Virus record (IMG/VR): IMGVR_UViG_3300006790_000058
Location: 1 to 34,701 of that record
Reading direction: 5' to 3' (one strand)
Length of the DNA stretch: 34,701 nt
From: a virus
Positions 22,914 to 31,168 of the stretch are shown piece by piece. Every line of letters begins with the position of its first letter. Within the stretch, counting starts at the first letter, position 1. The notes beneath the pieces were generated by a model. It was not told the DNA's origin and made no database searches. It was given only the letters and a program-made list of their open reading frames with translations. The translations under genes were made by a program, and so were the position numbers.

Positions 22914-23682
22914 TGTTACCCCACTTTACAAAGTGTTTTTCCAACTCGTTGCGCTCAGAAATATATTCAAGTTCGCCATATGGATTACCATAGTCGTCTT
23001 TCATTAGCACCTTAGAAACATTGGGATGCTTGTCATCATAAATGCGCCTTGCATAGTCGCGATCTTTTGGGTCTAAGTCGCCATGTGCTATTGTCGCACC
23101 GAAATGTACCCACCGATCAATGCCTAATATGTCGCAATATTCACAAAAGAAAGAGTCTGTCGGATGTGGCCCCCACTGCAAGAAGGGATTATATCCAGCC
23201 TCTTCCATGCGATCAAAAACGTCTATCTTCACCAAAGTAAATGCCCAGGTCAGCAGGTCCGTTTTTTGCACTTCTGCACCATTGCCACGCTCAAAAGGCA
23301 AAAGAAGGTCGGGATTGCTCTTCTTTGTCAGCGATATCAAACTGGCATCGTCAGATTTTTTACGACAACACATCGAATGCCAGGGAAAGTCTTTGTAATA
23401 TGTCTGGAATCCGATAACATCTTTGTCTTCTTCGAGCAAGACATCCAAACCGTCTATGGGATATCCCCACTGATCATCTTCTGTAAACAAGATGTGTGAG
23501 CACCCTTGCTCTCTTGCAACAAACAATGCCCTTGCCTGTGCCTTGTGGAGTGCCTGTTGGTATATCCGCAAACGCTTCAGATTGTGCTTGTTGCGATTGA
23601 GGGCATACCACTCGATGAAGTGCTCCATATGTTTTTCGTTGACCTTCATCCAAGGTACAAAGACGAGTATCGGATCATTCAC
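22888..23682 (-). CDS. GT-A-like glycosyltransferase
   Basis: 264 residues from GTG 23682, with AAAGGA 8 nt upstream. The N-terminal half holds YQQALHKAQARALFVAREQG and CSHILFTEDDQWGYPIDGLD, the acidic DxD-like metal/nucleotide-sugar motif of GT-A enzymes (about 66-71). LTWAFTLVKIDVFDRMEEAG and TDSFFCEYCDILG are further typical parts. Probably a GT2-type transferase. It sits between the GT4 gene and the dioxygenase gene, 15 nt after the latter. Acceptor unknown. Confidence 0.7.
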   Translation of the reverse strand: MNDPILVFVPWMKVNEKHMEHFIEWYALNRNKHNLKRLRIYQQALHKAQARALFVAREQGCSHILFTEDDQWGYPIDGLDVLLEEDKDVIGFQTYYKDFPWHSMCCRKKSDDASLISLTKKSNPDLLLPFERGNGAEVQKTDLLTWAFTLVKIDVFDRMEEAGYNPFLQWGPHPTDSFFCEYCDILGIDRWVHFGATIAHGDLDPKDRDYARRIYDDKHPNVSKVLMKDDYGNPYGELEYISERNELEKHFVKWGNNECSVYDA

Positions 23683-23697
23683 GCTGACATCCTTTAA

Positions 23698-24477
23698 CTA
23701 TTCATAAGGGATAAGCTCCGTGTCAATGGAGAGGTCAGGGTATGGCAACCACTGCTCACAGGCAGATGCTTTGCAAAACCCGTTCATGTATGTCATCCTG
23801 CTCATGTGCGAAGTGTTCTTGCCCGACCCGTGAACGGTTAGCGCATTCCACACCAACACATCACCAGGTTCTGCCTCTATTGTCACTACCGGCATCGGGT
23901 TCTCTGCTTCTGGTGAGTCAAAAATCACAGGAGGACCGTCTGGTGTTCGCAACCGTGACTTGTCACATAAATCAAGATCTGTACACCTGTGAGAACCCAA
24001 TACAAATGATATGCCCCCATTTTCCCGTGTCATCGGATCGATGCATATCACCGTCTGTAAATAATCTGCCGGATCGAAATTGTCTGTCATCGCCTTACGA
24101 AACATGACATCTTGGTGGTATGCAAAGGCATCACCGTCATTGGGCATTCGGTAATACATCTGGTTATTGAGTTGCTTGACCTCACTCCCCAAAAACTCGT
24201 GAACGATGGTGACAAGCTCTTTACTGCACCTTATAAGGTTCAAAAAGGTGTTCTGTATCGAAGGAAAAAACAGCAAAGCAGGTGATCCTTGCGGGGATAC
24301 TTGCAAGCGACCACCACTGCAATAGGGATGTTTAGGATGCGCGTTTAGCAAGCACATATACGCTTCACTACGCATACGGCAGATGTCTTCGTAGTCGAAT
24401 ACACCCGCAATACGTGCTACACCATCGCGGTCATATTCTCTTTTTGCCTGTTCAAACCTGTCCACGTTTCTTCCCAT
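23698..24477 (-). CDS. PhyH-family Fe(II)/2-oxoglutarate dioxygenase
   Basis: 259 residues. The fold is shown by EYDRDGVARIAGVFDYEDI at the N-terminus, and the double-stranded beta-helix active site: FAYHQDVMF supplies H121 and D123, ALTVHGSGKN supplies the distal H216, and SRMTYMNGF has R227, which should hold 2-oxoglutarate. DPMTRENGGISFVLGSHR is the family's typical turn. PhyH enzymes hydroxylate small molecules such as lipids, sugars and antibiotic precursors. This is not a TET/JBP-type enzyme. The gene overlaps the upstream glycosyltransferase by 61 nt. It likely tailors a product of the glycosyltransferases, which is inference. Confidence 0.88.
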   Translation of the reverse strand: MGRNVDRFEQAKREYDRDGVARIAGVFDYEDICRMRSEAYMCLLNAHPKHPYCSGGRLQVSPQGSPALLFFPSIQNTFLNLIRCSKELVTIVHEFLGSEVKQLNNQMYYRMPNDGDAFAYHQDVMFRKAMTDNFDPADYLQTVICIDPMTRENGGISFVLGSHRCTDLDLCDKSRLRTPDGPPVIFDSPEAENPMPVVTIEAEPGDVLVWNALTVHGSGKNTSHMSRMTYMNGFCKASACEQWLPYPDLSIDTELIPYE

Positions 24478-25163
24478 CGTATTAGAGGGTCACCGTTGTC
24501 ACTCATAAAATTGCTCTTTACTGCCTTCCCTCTGCGACTATTCCATTTGTCTATATACCCAGGATGCCCAAACTCTTCAGCATAATATGAGCACTTCTTC
24601 TCCCACTGTTCTACACTCCACCCTTTACCGAAATGCTTTATTCTCCCTGTTGTTGCGCGACCACCAACACGATGGTTCATAATGCGTTGATCGGGTCGCG
24701 AGAAAGAGCAAGAGGCATCTGCGCGAAAGAAAAAGCCTATCATTCTTGGTATCGGATCTACCCACTGCCGATCTTCAGGATCACCGTCTACATCTTCAGG
24801 GGTGATGTGTACATCAAAAAGTGGGATGTCGATGCGAACAATACGAGGGTCTGCAAGAGGTTCCCTGTCGAAGTCATACAACCATTCGTCACCATCGAAG
24901 TAGCACACCCAATCGGGCTTGAAGCGGAGAGCAGACTGTAAGATAAGATTCCTGTTATACCACTCTGCTCTTAGCCTGTTGGGGTCGAGGTAATCGGAAG
25001 TGACCACCTCGACCACCACAGGATGTTTCTTGCATATCTGTACAGTGTCATCAGTGCTGGCATCATCGTATACGTGTATCGCATCACAGTATTGCGCCCA
25101 GTTGTCGAGCGTCTTCCCTATGATGTGTGCCTCGTTACGAACTTTTGTCAGCCCGATTATCAC
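24417..25163 (-). CDS. GT2-family glycosyltransferase
   Basis: 248 residues from GTG 25163, which shares a base with the upstream TAG and has GAGG 8 nt upstream. N-terminus MIIGLTKVRNEAHIIGKTLD is the typical GT2 opening, then DDASTDDTVQI. VCYFDGDEWL at about 87-95 is the DxD motif (D90, D92). RIVRIDIPLF, SCSFSRPDQRIMNHR and HFGKGWSVEQWEKKCSYYAEE follow. GT2 enzymes transfer sugar from NDP-sugars by inversion. Acceptor unknown. First gene of the cassette after the decoration-like gene. Confidence 0.85.
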   Translation of the reverse strand: MIIGLTKVRNEAHIIGKTLDNWAQYCDAIHVYDDASTDDTVQICKKHPVVVEVVTSDYLDPNRLRAEWYNRNLILQSALRFKPDWVCYFDGDEWLYDFDREPLADPRIVRIDIPLFDVHITPEDVDGDPEDRQWVDPIPRMIGFFFRADASCSFSRPDQRIMNHRVGGRATTGRIKHFGKGWSVEQWEKKCSYYAEEFGHPGYIDKWNSRRGKAVKSNFMSDNGDPLIRWEETWTGLNRQKENMTAMV

Positions 25164-26023
25164 TATTCAAGCCTCAACCATACAGGAGCATATTCAGTAT
25201 CAGCAGCAGCAGACAACCACTCACCAACAATACCTTCTGTCGTCAACTGAGCAAGGTTCTCTTCTGATGCAGCAGTTCCTTGACCCATAACAGTCAAAGC
25301 ACCGTTGACACCATCACTGACTACTGCAATACTGTTGATGGCTACTGTGCCGGCAGATTCGTCAACGAGAGCATATCCTGTTCCGCGTGTCAAAATCCAA
25401 GCATACTCAGCAGCAGCAACATCTACCATTGTCAGCCCACGAACAGGACTATCGCTATTTGCAACGGCAATTGTCATATTCTTGAATGGATGACCAACAA
25501 TACCACAAGATGTCTGTGAGTCGAGAGCAACAGCAAGACCGTCATAAAGTTCAAACTTTATCAACCCTTGCGTTTCACTGAGATCACCAACGGAGCTTGT
25601 CTTAATACGATACGTATGCCCTTCACCTTGATCATCGGTAATGCCGAAATAACCACCAGCATAGTTGTTGACAACATCTGTGTCGGACGCAAACACGGTA
25701 GAGTCGCGAACATAGATGGTTTTGTCACCAACAGCATATGTGTCTTTAGCAGCACCGGCAGAGTCAACAAACTTACCGTCTATACTCGCCACATTTGTCA
25801 AAGAGACATCTTGGGCAGCCATCTTGCCAGGACCACATGCTGTCGAAAAATATGCATAGCGGAAGCAACGACCATCTTCAAACTCCATCTTGTGACCAAG
25901 AGGGTAGTTTTGCGTTGTCGAGACATCATAGATGCCTTGTTTGGAGTTGCCACCACTGATCCCACCGAGTCCAGAAATGTGGGAGTTGTTATCTGCTCCA
26001 CCTGCTTGAAAATTCCATGCCAT
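25163..26023 (-). CDS. Virion protein next to the major capsid protein
   Basis: 286 residues, beta-rich, Gly/Ser/Ala/Thr-rich, with no recognised motif (MAWNFQAGGADNNSHISGLG at the start, AVALDSQTSCGIVGHPFKNM further on). Location directly after the major capsid gene suits a decoration or minor capsid protein. The ATG at 26023 has a strong AAGGAG 8 nt upstream. A 37-nt hairpin lies between the two genes. Glycosylation of this or other capsid proteins by the following cassette is conceivable but unproven. Confidence 0.55.
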   Translation of the reverse strand: MAWNFQAGGADNNSHISGLGGISGGNSKQGIYDVSTTQNYPLGHKMEFEDGRCFRYAYFSTACGPGKMAAQDVSLTNVASIDGKFVDSAGAAKDTYAVGDKTIYVRDSTVFASDTDVVNNYAGGYFGITDDQGEGHTYRIKTSSVGDLSETQGLIKFELYDGLAVALDSQTSCGIVGHPFKNMTIAVANSDSPVRGLTMVDVAAAEYAWILTRGTGYALVDESAGTVAINSIAVVSDGVNGALTVMGQGTAASEENLAQLTTEGIVGEWLSAAADTEYAPVWLRLE

Positions 26024-26050
26024 GTTACATCTCCTTTTTGTCTATGGGCA

Positions 26051-26087
26051 GACTCAACAGGGGCATTGGCTTGCCCCTGAAGGAGTC
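26051..26087 (-). other. Intergenic stem-loop between major capsid gene and its neighbour
   Basis: CAGGGGCA (26058-26065) pairs with TGCCCCTG (26072-26079) around a 6-nt loop, and the outer GACTC/GAGTC (26051-26055, 26083-26087) lengthens the stem. No T-run follows, so RNA processing or partial attenuation is likelier than full termination. Confidence 0.6.
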
Positions 26088-26094
26088 GAAAGTT

Positions 26095-27075
26095 TTAGCT
26101 AATCGTATCACCAGAACCAAGACGACGACGATTGTTAGAAGTCAATTGGATGCCAACCACGATGAAGGCAACTTTCGCCAACTGGTTGGAAGGTTCTTTG
26201 AATGGTGTTTTCGCAAAGTTCAACGAGCGTTCAATAGAAAGCTTGATGTATTTGCTGTTTAAGCAGTAAAGATTCGCAGCAGGGCAATCCCGATCGTACC
26301 ATACGGGAGCATTGCGGTACATCAGATTGTTGTTGGTCTTCTGTGTGCCAAGACCTTTGCCCTCGCGTTGTTCAGTACGTGCATATCCGGTGCCTTCGAG
26401 GATATTTTCATATTCCCCGAAAGTCGTCAGAGTCATCACGATACCGTCAGGTTGCGTGTTACCTTCTGAGCAGTTGTTATACAACGTGCCGAGGGCTTTC
26501 AAGCCCGTATAAGAAGGAGCAGAAGCAGCATCGAAGTCACCGATACTTTGATTTTGACTTCTCCACCACGTTTCACTTCCTGCATTGATACCACCAACTG
26601 TTCCCGTTGTAGGGTCGTCAGGCATCAAGTCCTGAAAGCCGAGGATCGACTTGCCCGTCTGTGCAGAGAAGAGTGCTGCATTGATGGTGTCGCGGGTAGT
26701 GTTCATCGACTGCGTTGTTTTGGCAACCAGCAGTTTTTCGGCACCTTCCGACTTCTTGTTTTCAGTCTCTTCAGTCATCGAAATGGTGATAGGCGTAGCA
26801 ATGTATCGACGAGGATAGAATGCTGCGGTGATGCCATCAACAGCATCGGTGTTGAGGGTGTCATACCCATCGAACCATTCCGAACTGTTGGTGCCATACA
26901 TCAGATCTTCTTTGATCTCTTTGCCACCATTTTCAAGCACCACACGCCCACTTTGTCGGAACCAGGCGAGGGTGGGATACTCATCAAAAATATTGTCAGT
27001 AAGCTTCTTTCGGTGTGCCCGCATGGTCAATGTCCACGCAGCATCCCATGTTTCTGTTGTGCTTGTCGCTGCCAT
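26095..27075 (-). CDS. Major capsid protein
   Basis: 326 residues. The pattern of tailed-phage capsid proteins (HK97-fold class) is clear: a helical N-terminus (AHRKKLTDNIFDEYPTLAWF), then VVLENGGKEIKEDLMYGTNS, PRRYIATPITISMTEETENK, NAALFSAQTGKSILGFQDLM and LNSKYIKLSIERSLNFAKTP. It follows a scaffold-like gene and precedes a decoration-like gene, as expected. The ATG at 27075 has AAGGA 8 nt upstream. No delta-domain or protease is fused. High confidence in role; exact family is by pattern. Confidence 0.85.
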   Translation of the reverse strand: MAATSTTETWDAAWTLTMRAHRKKLTDNIFDEYPTLAWFRQSGRVVLENGGKEIKEDLMYGTNSSEWFDGYDTLNTDAVDGITAAFYPRRYIATPITISMTEETENKKSEGAEKLLVAKTTQSMNTTRDTINAALFSAQTGKSILGFQDLMPDDPTTGTVGGINAGSETWWRSQNQSIGDFDAASAPSYTGLKALGTLYNNCSEGNTQPDGIVMTLTTFGEYENILEGTGYARTEQREGKGLGTQKTNNNLMYRNAPVWYDRDCPAANLYCLNSKYIKLSIERSLNFAKTPFKEPSNQLAKVAFIVVGIQLTSNNRRRLGSGDTIS

Positions 27076-27086
27076 TGCACAAATCC

Positions 27087-28004
27087 TTATTCAAAGCCCA
27101 ATCCCTTTAACCCTGCTAAAGCATCTTCTGGCGTTATCGATCCATTACCTTCAGGAATCCCACCATTTGTCATCGGAACAGTTCCTGCAATAGAAGATTT
27201 TGCATTTTGAGCAACAGACTGTGCCTGTGCTTGCAAGTTCTGCGACTGCTGGTGTAGCTTACCGCTAACAAGTTCATAAGCGTCTTTAACGGTGAAGCGT
27301 TGACCGGTTCGCGGATTTGCTGTAGACATCAGTGCTTTGATTTGTGTGCCGTAGTTGTCTATGTCATTGCCATATTGCCCACGCGCATCATTGACCTCTT
27401 GTTGCAGGGCATTCAACTGTTGAAGTTGCTGTGCCTGTTGCAACTGTTGCACCGACTTTTGCATCTCCTGAAACGCAGTGATCTGATCTCTTATCTCTTG
27501 CGTTTCTGCCGATACGATATTTTTTACCGTATCAACTGCTTGTTGCTGTTCGGGTGTCAGATGAGCAAACTCATCGGGTTTGCTCAACTGCTTAATGGTG
27601 TCTGCTACGGTCTGTTGGACATTTGTAGATGCTTGCGACTCTTTAAGTGCTTTGATCTCTTGAGCAAGCTCTTGTTGCGACTTTGTAAAGCCACTCTGCA
27701 TCTGCCGTAACGCATTTTGTGCGTTCTGTGCAAGACCGCGCATAGATTCCGGCACCGATTCCAGATCGATCCTTTGCAGATCGACTGCGGATGGGTCAAA
27801 ATCTGTTGACGTATTGTTGGTTTGTTGTTCTGCTACTGCGTCAGAGGGTCTTGCCGTTGTGTCTTGAGCGTTGTCAGGAGATTCTTCGCTATTACTCACA
27901 GCAGGGGTACTGACATCTTCTAAAAGACCGTCACCCATCTGTGTGCCAATAGGAGAGTCCTCAACGGTATCAGCGACATCTTGACCAGAGTCTGTGTCTG
28001 CCAT
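27087..28004 (-). CDS. Scaffold-like protein
   Basis: 305 residues, acidic N-terminus (DSGQDVADTVEDSPIGT), followed by a long Gln/Leu-rich coiled coil (QNAQNALRQMQSGFTKSQQE through QLQQAQQLQQLNALQQEV), then FTVKDAYELVSGKLHQQ and a Gly/Pro-rich tail. Scaffolds that direct capsid assembly have this disordered-acidic plus coiled-coil design. It directly precedes the capsid gene. The ATG at 28004 has AAAGGA about 9 nt upstream. Confidence 0.75.
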   Translation of the reverse strand: MADTDSGQDVADTVEDSPIGTQMGDGLLEDVSTPAVSNSEESPDNAQDTTARPSDAVAEQQTNNTSTDFDPSAVDLQRIDLESVPESMRGLAQNAQNALRQMQSGFTKSQQELAQEIKALKESQASTNVQQTVADTIKQLSKPDEFAHLTPEQQQAVDTVKNIVSAETQEIRDQITAFQEMQKSVQQLQQAQQLQQLNALQQEVNDARGQYGNDIDNYGTQIKALMSTANPRTGQRFTVKDAYELVSGKLHQQSQNLQAQAQSVAQNAKSSIAGTVPMTNGGIPEGNGSITPEDALAGLKGLGFE

Positions 28005-28010
28005 TGGAGG

Positions 28011-28445
28011 TTATCCTTTGGTTAATGCTTCTTGAACGATTTTGTCACCATCTTTCTTTAAGATGGCTTCAGCTTGTTTTTCAAATGAGGTGCTATCATC
28101 CATCCAGTAACTGTTGCCCAAGAGTTTCTCCCCTTCCTTCTCTTGCTTCCATGCTTCGTGCTTGTGGTGTTCAGACAAGGACATGCCCTTTTCTTTCCAT
28201 CCAGCCTCTTCCAATCCCAATACTTTTAGTTTTTGCTTCTTGTCATTGGCACTGGTATATGTCAAGCCCGTCTGAGGATCGGTGTAGGGATATCCCGAAT
28301 CGGAATACCCGACGATGTGCTCAGAGTAGTCTTGCTCCATACGGGCACCACAGGCACATTTGAGGTGTTGTGGTAAGGTGTTTAGGGAGAAGTATTGATC
28401 ACGCTTGAGGTGACCATTTGGGCATTTGAAGTTGTATATGGGCAT
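28011..28445 (-). CDS. Zinc-ribbon protein (FmdB-like N-terminus)
   Basis: 144 residues. The N-terminus YNFKCPNGHLKRDQYFSL, then HLKCACGARM gives C8-x3-H12 and C30-x-C32, the FmdB-type zinc-ribbon arrangement. The rest is charged and helical (KLKVLGLEEAGWKEKG, EHHKHEAWKQEKEGEKLL). It lies between a small unknown gene and the scaffold gene. In phages such proteins appear near portal genes; role unknown. Confidence 0.65.
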   Translation of the reverse strand: MPIYNFKCPNGHLKRDQYFSLNTLPQHLKCACGARMEQDYSEHIVGYSDSGYPYTDPQTGLTYTSANDKKQKLKVLGLEEAGWKEKGMSLSEHHKHEAWKQEKEGEKLLGNSYWMDDSTSFEKQAEAILKKDGDKIVQEALTKG

Positions 28446-28447
28446 GA

Positions 28448-28864
28448 CTAAAAATTATCTCTCTGTGTCGGCCCTGCAATTTTTGATTTTAACAATTCCA
28501 ACAAAGAATCCCTCTCAGTAGCCATTGTTGCAACACTATCCTGTCCTTCGGGAGTTATACCCAATATCTTTGATAACACAACTTCTGCGCGAGGCATCCT
28601 GTTAACCATAGAATCTCTTTTTCCTTCTCCTGCCAACTGAGCATTAAAATCTGCTACAGCATTGTTTGCCAATGCTTCTACCCCCTGCTTGTTACTTCCC
28701 AAAGGATTTAGCAATAATTGTTGTATCGCTTTTGCAATTTCTTTTTCTTCAGGAAGCAAACCAGCAATACGCCCCTGCACATCTCCTCGTTGAAATAACT
28801 TTTGGGCAAGACGTTTTTCTAAATCTTCAACGCCACCCATTGAGGCAGTTAATTCATCAGCCAT
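28448..28864 (-). CDS. Unknown small protein between portal and scaffold
   Basis: 138 residues, helical (VEDLEKRLAQKLFQRGDV, KEIAKAIQQLLLNPLG). The ATG at 28864 has AAAGGG about 7 nt upstream. No motif. The position suggests a role in assembly. Confidence 0.55.
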   Translation of the reverse strand: MADELTASMGGVEDLEKRLAQKLFQRGDVQGRIAGLLPEEKEIAKAIQQLLLNPLGSNKQGVEALANNAVADFNAQLAGEGKRDSMVNRMPRAEVVLSKILGITPEGQDSVATMATERDSLLELLKSKIAGPTQRDNF

Positions 28865-28868
28865 ATGA

Positions 28869-29141
28869 CTACCCTTTCTTTGCCTTCTTTGCCTTCTTAG
28901 CTTTTTTTGCTGGCTTATCCTGAGGCTGTGCCCTGCCTTCTAATGCGCTGACATATGCCTGTATCCCACCAAAGGATTCGGGAAACACATTTGATTCATT
29001 GCACAACTGTTCAATGTTTTCGTCATACCCTCGCCTTAATTCTTTCATTTCACTGTTCCTTGTAAGTTGTTCTGCCACAGCGTCTTTACTGCGCGTTGAT
29101 TTGAACATCTGCCTGAATAGCGTTGCTAACATTTTGAGCAT
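28869..29141 (-). CDS. Small protein with Lys/Ala C-terminal repeat, overlapping the portal gene
   Basis: 90 residues. Ends in AKKAKKAKKAKKG, from a short repeat at 28872-28908, which would be strongly basic and may bind DNA. The ATG at 29141 has GGTGAG 6 nt upstream and overlaps the portal gene end by 56 nt. Function unknown. Confidence 0.5.
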   Translation of the reverse strand: MLKMLATLFRQMFKSTRSKDAVAEQLTRNSEMKELRRGYDENIEQLCNESNVFPESFGGIQAYVSALEGRAQPQDKPAKKAKKAKKAKKG

Positions 29142-31104
29142 TGCTTCTCACCGTTCCCACCAAATCCGTTGCTTTTGATGATTCTGAGGGCAAAGACTGT
29201 CTGCCTGTCGATCCACCCTCTTGATCCATCAACTGCTGATGCTGTTGGTTGTGCGCTTCCACGATTTGCATGACCTGTTGTTGCTGTTGTGGCAACATCT
29301 GCTGGAACTCCGGCACCTGTTGTATCTGGTTATGGATTTGCATATGCGTTTGGTGATCTTGCCCACTCTGTGGAGGTATCTCACCACCTCTAACCAGATA
29401 TGCCGTGTTCTCCATCTGCGCCAATCCACTTGCATCTGGATTGATCTCTGGTTGCAACAATTTCTGGAAGTTGACCTTCCTAAATGCCGATCCCAACAGT
29501 TTGACCACTTCTTTGCGGTTTGTAGGAAAGGGCATCGCGATCAGCCGGTCATACAATGCCAAAGTATCGTTGCGCTCAAGCTCTTCATTTAACACCAACA
29601 TAGAGCCAGGGTCTATTTCTACATCCCAACGACCTTGGAACCACCACGATTCCATCACGGATGCCATTCTCGGCTCACCATCACGGTTTACAGACACATA
29701 AAAGTCTTTTGGCAAAAATCGCGCATCTGAAAACATGTTGAACATATTGGTAATGCCCCAACGGTATGCATTTGCCACTGGCACTTGCATCCATTCCCTG
29801 TTTACCTCTGTTGCTGATGCGCGCACTGCTGCTTCTGTTGCAGAGTCGGCACTGCCAGGTTCTACCTGTATGATCTCTGCTTCATAGCGCGAGGCATCAC
29901 GTTCCAAACCGATCTGATCGGCAGGGGCAGTGCCAAAGTCCAAAGGCACCAATGCACTTGTCGGATCATTCACCCACAAGACACCGGCATCGTCAGCATT
30001 GTTGAGATTTTCTGGTAAATTGGGGTCTTGCTCACGTTCCGCTTTTCTTCCCAAGACGACACGCTTGAAGCGTTTTAACAAGTCTTGTCTGCGCGACAGG
30101 GAATCGATGATGATCTGCTCGACACTTTCCTCATAAGCCATCATCGGCTCACCCCAAAAACTGTCTGACAGGTCATATGCCAATGTGTAGTAAGGGAATC
30201 CACCAGACACCAAGAAAGAGTTTGTCGGCTTTGCTGCTATGGTGACCTCTTTACCCGTCATAGGATCGGTATCTGTTACTGGATCATGACGAAGCAGAGG
30301 GTGTGGCACATCTTCAACGGGCTGTTCGATGTCATTGGCAAAGACAATTCGCTTGCGGTGTGTCCGGTCATGTATCTCATACAGGCATACCATCTGATGG
30401 ATATTTTTCGATGTGGCAATATGCTTGTCATCTTCAAATTGGTCGTCACCACCAAACAATGACTCGTTGAACTCTTCACTTTGGTTTTTTGACAGGGGCT
30501 TAAACTGGTTTTTGAACTTGTCAAAACGGGGGTCTTTGCGAACAAACTCTAAAGGAACGAGCATCTTTTCGATGACATATTGTGCTGCGGAGAAATTGTG
30601 CGGAGGGCATAGTGGGTCAACAATGATATTCTTTGCAGATACCCATTGGACATATGGAAAATCTTCTTGCAAGTCGTCAGAAGCAACATATGGTGATACG
30701 GCATCATCACCAGGCGGGTTGTAACCGATCTTGAGGAAAGAACGGAAGGTGAACAGTGCTTCAAACATACACTGGTGCACTTCCCTCTTCATGCCCGTAA
30801 GCTTCATGGCTTGTTCGGCAGCACGTTCCAATGTTGTCTCTGCATTTTGGTGCCTGTTGACAAGTTCTCCCTCGTCCATATGTATAAACACGCGAGGGTA
30901 GTTGTATGCGACACTTGCAATCAGCTTACGCACCAAAGGATAGAACCGTGACACTTTTACCACATGCTCATCTTTCATGCCGGCAACATGGAGATCGAGG
31001 TTGTATCGCTTGTACAGGTCATCCCATACCTCGATCTTGTCCTTCATAAAAGATTCACCGTTCTTGATGATCTTTTGCCACTTGTCTATTTCTGACTGTT
31101 TCAC
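29086..31104 (-). CDS. Portal protein
   Basis: 672 residues starting at GTG 31104, with AAGGA 8 nt upstream. The N-terminus (GESFMKDKIEVWDDLYKRYN, KLIASVAYNYPRVFIHMD) and stem region (PYYTLAYDLSDSFWGEPMMA, YEESVEQIIIDSLSRRQDLL) are typical of phage portal proteins, and the Gln-rich C-terminus (MLPQQQQQVMQIVEAHN) is common. The portal forms the dodecameric vertex through which DNA enters. It follows the terminase genes. The C-terminus overlaps the next gene by 56 nt. Assigned by size, order and pattern. Confidence 0.85.
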   Translation of the reverse strand: MKQSEIDKWQKIIKNGESFMKDKIEVWDDLYKRYNLDLHVAGMKDEHVVKVSRFYPLVRKLIASVAYNYPRVFIHMDEGELVNRHQNAETTLERAAEQAMKLTGMKREVHQCMFEALFTFRSFLKIGYNPPGDDAVSPYVASDDLQEDFPYVQWVSAKNIIVDPLCPPHNFSAAQYVIEKMLVPLEFVRKDPRFDKFKNQFKPLSKNQSEEFNESLFGGDDQFEDDKHIATSKNIHQMVCLYEIHDRTHRKRIVFANDIEQPVEDVPHPLLRHDPVTDTDPMTGKEVTIAAKPTNSFLVSGGFPYYTLAYDLSDSFWGEPMMAYEESVEQIIIDSLSRRQDLLKRFKRVVLGRKAEREQDPNLPENLNNADDAGVLWVNDPTSALVPLDFGTAPADQIGLERDASRYEAEIIQVEPGSADSATEAAVRASATEVNREWMQVPVANAYRWGITNMFNMFSDARFLPKDFYVSVNRDGEPRMASVMESWWFQGRWDVEIDPGSMLVLNEELERNDTLALYDRLIAMPFPTNRKEVVKLLGSAFRKVNFQKLLQPEINPDASGLAQMENTAYLVRGGEIPPQSGQDHQTHMQIHNQIQQVPEFQQMLPQQQQQVMQIVEAHNQQHQQLMDQEGGSTGRQSLPSESSKATDLVGTVRSNAQNVSNAIQADVQINAQ

Positions 31105-31168
31105 TGGTTGCTTCCTTCTTCAGAGTGAAGAGCCGAAACTCCTGCTCCTGTTGCTGCTAAATGCGGCA

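Noticed and set aside
23698-24477. TET/JBP-type 5-methylcytosine oxidase acting with the methyltransferase
   Set aside because: Motifs are PhyH-type. A DNA hypermodification pathway is not excluded, but the sequence does not support a TET enzyme.
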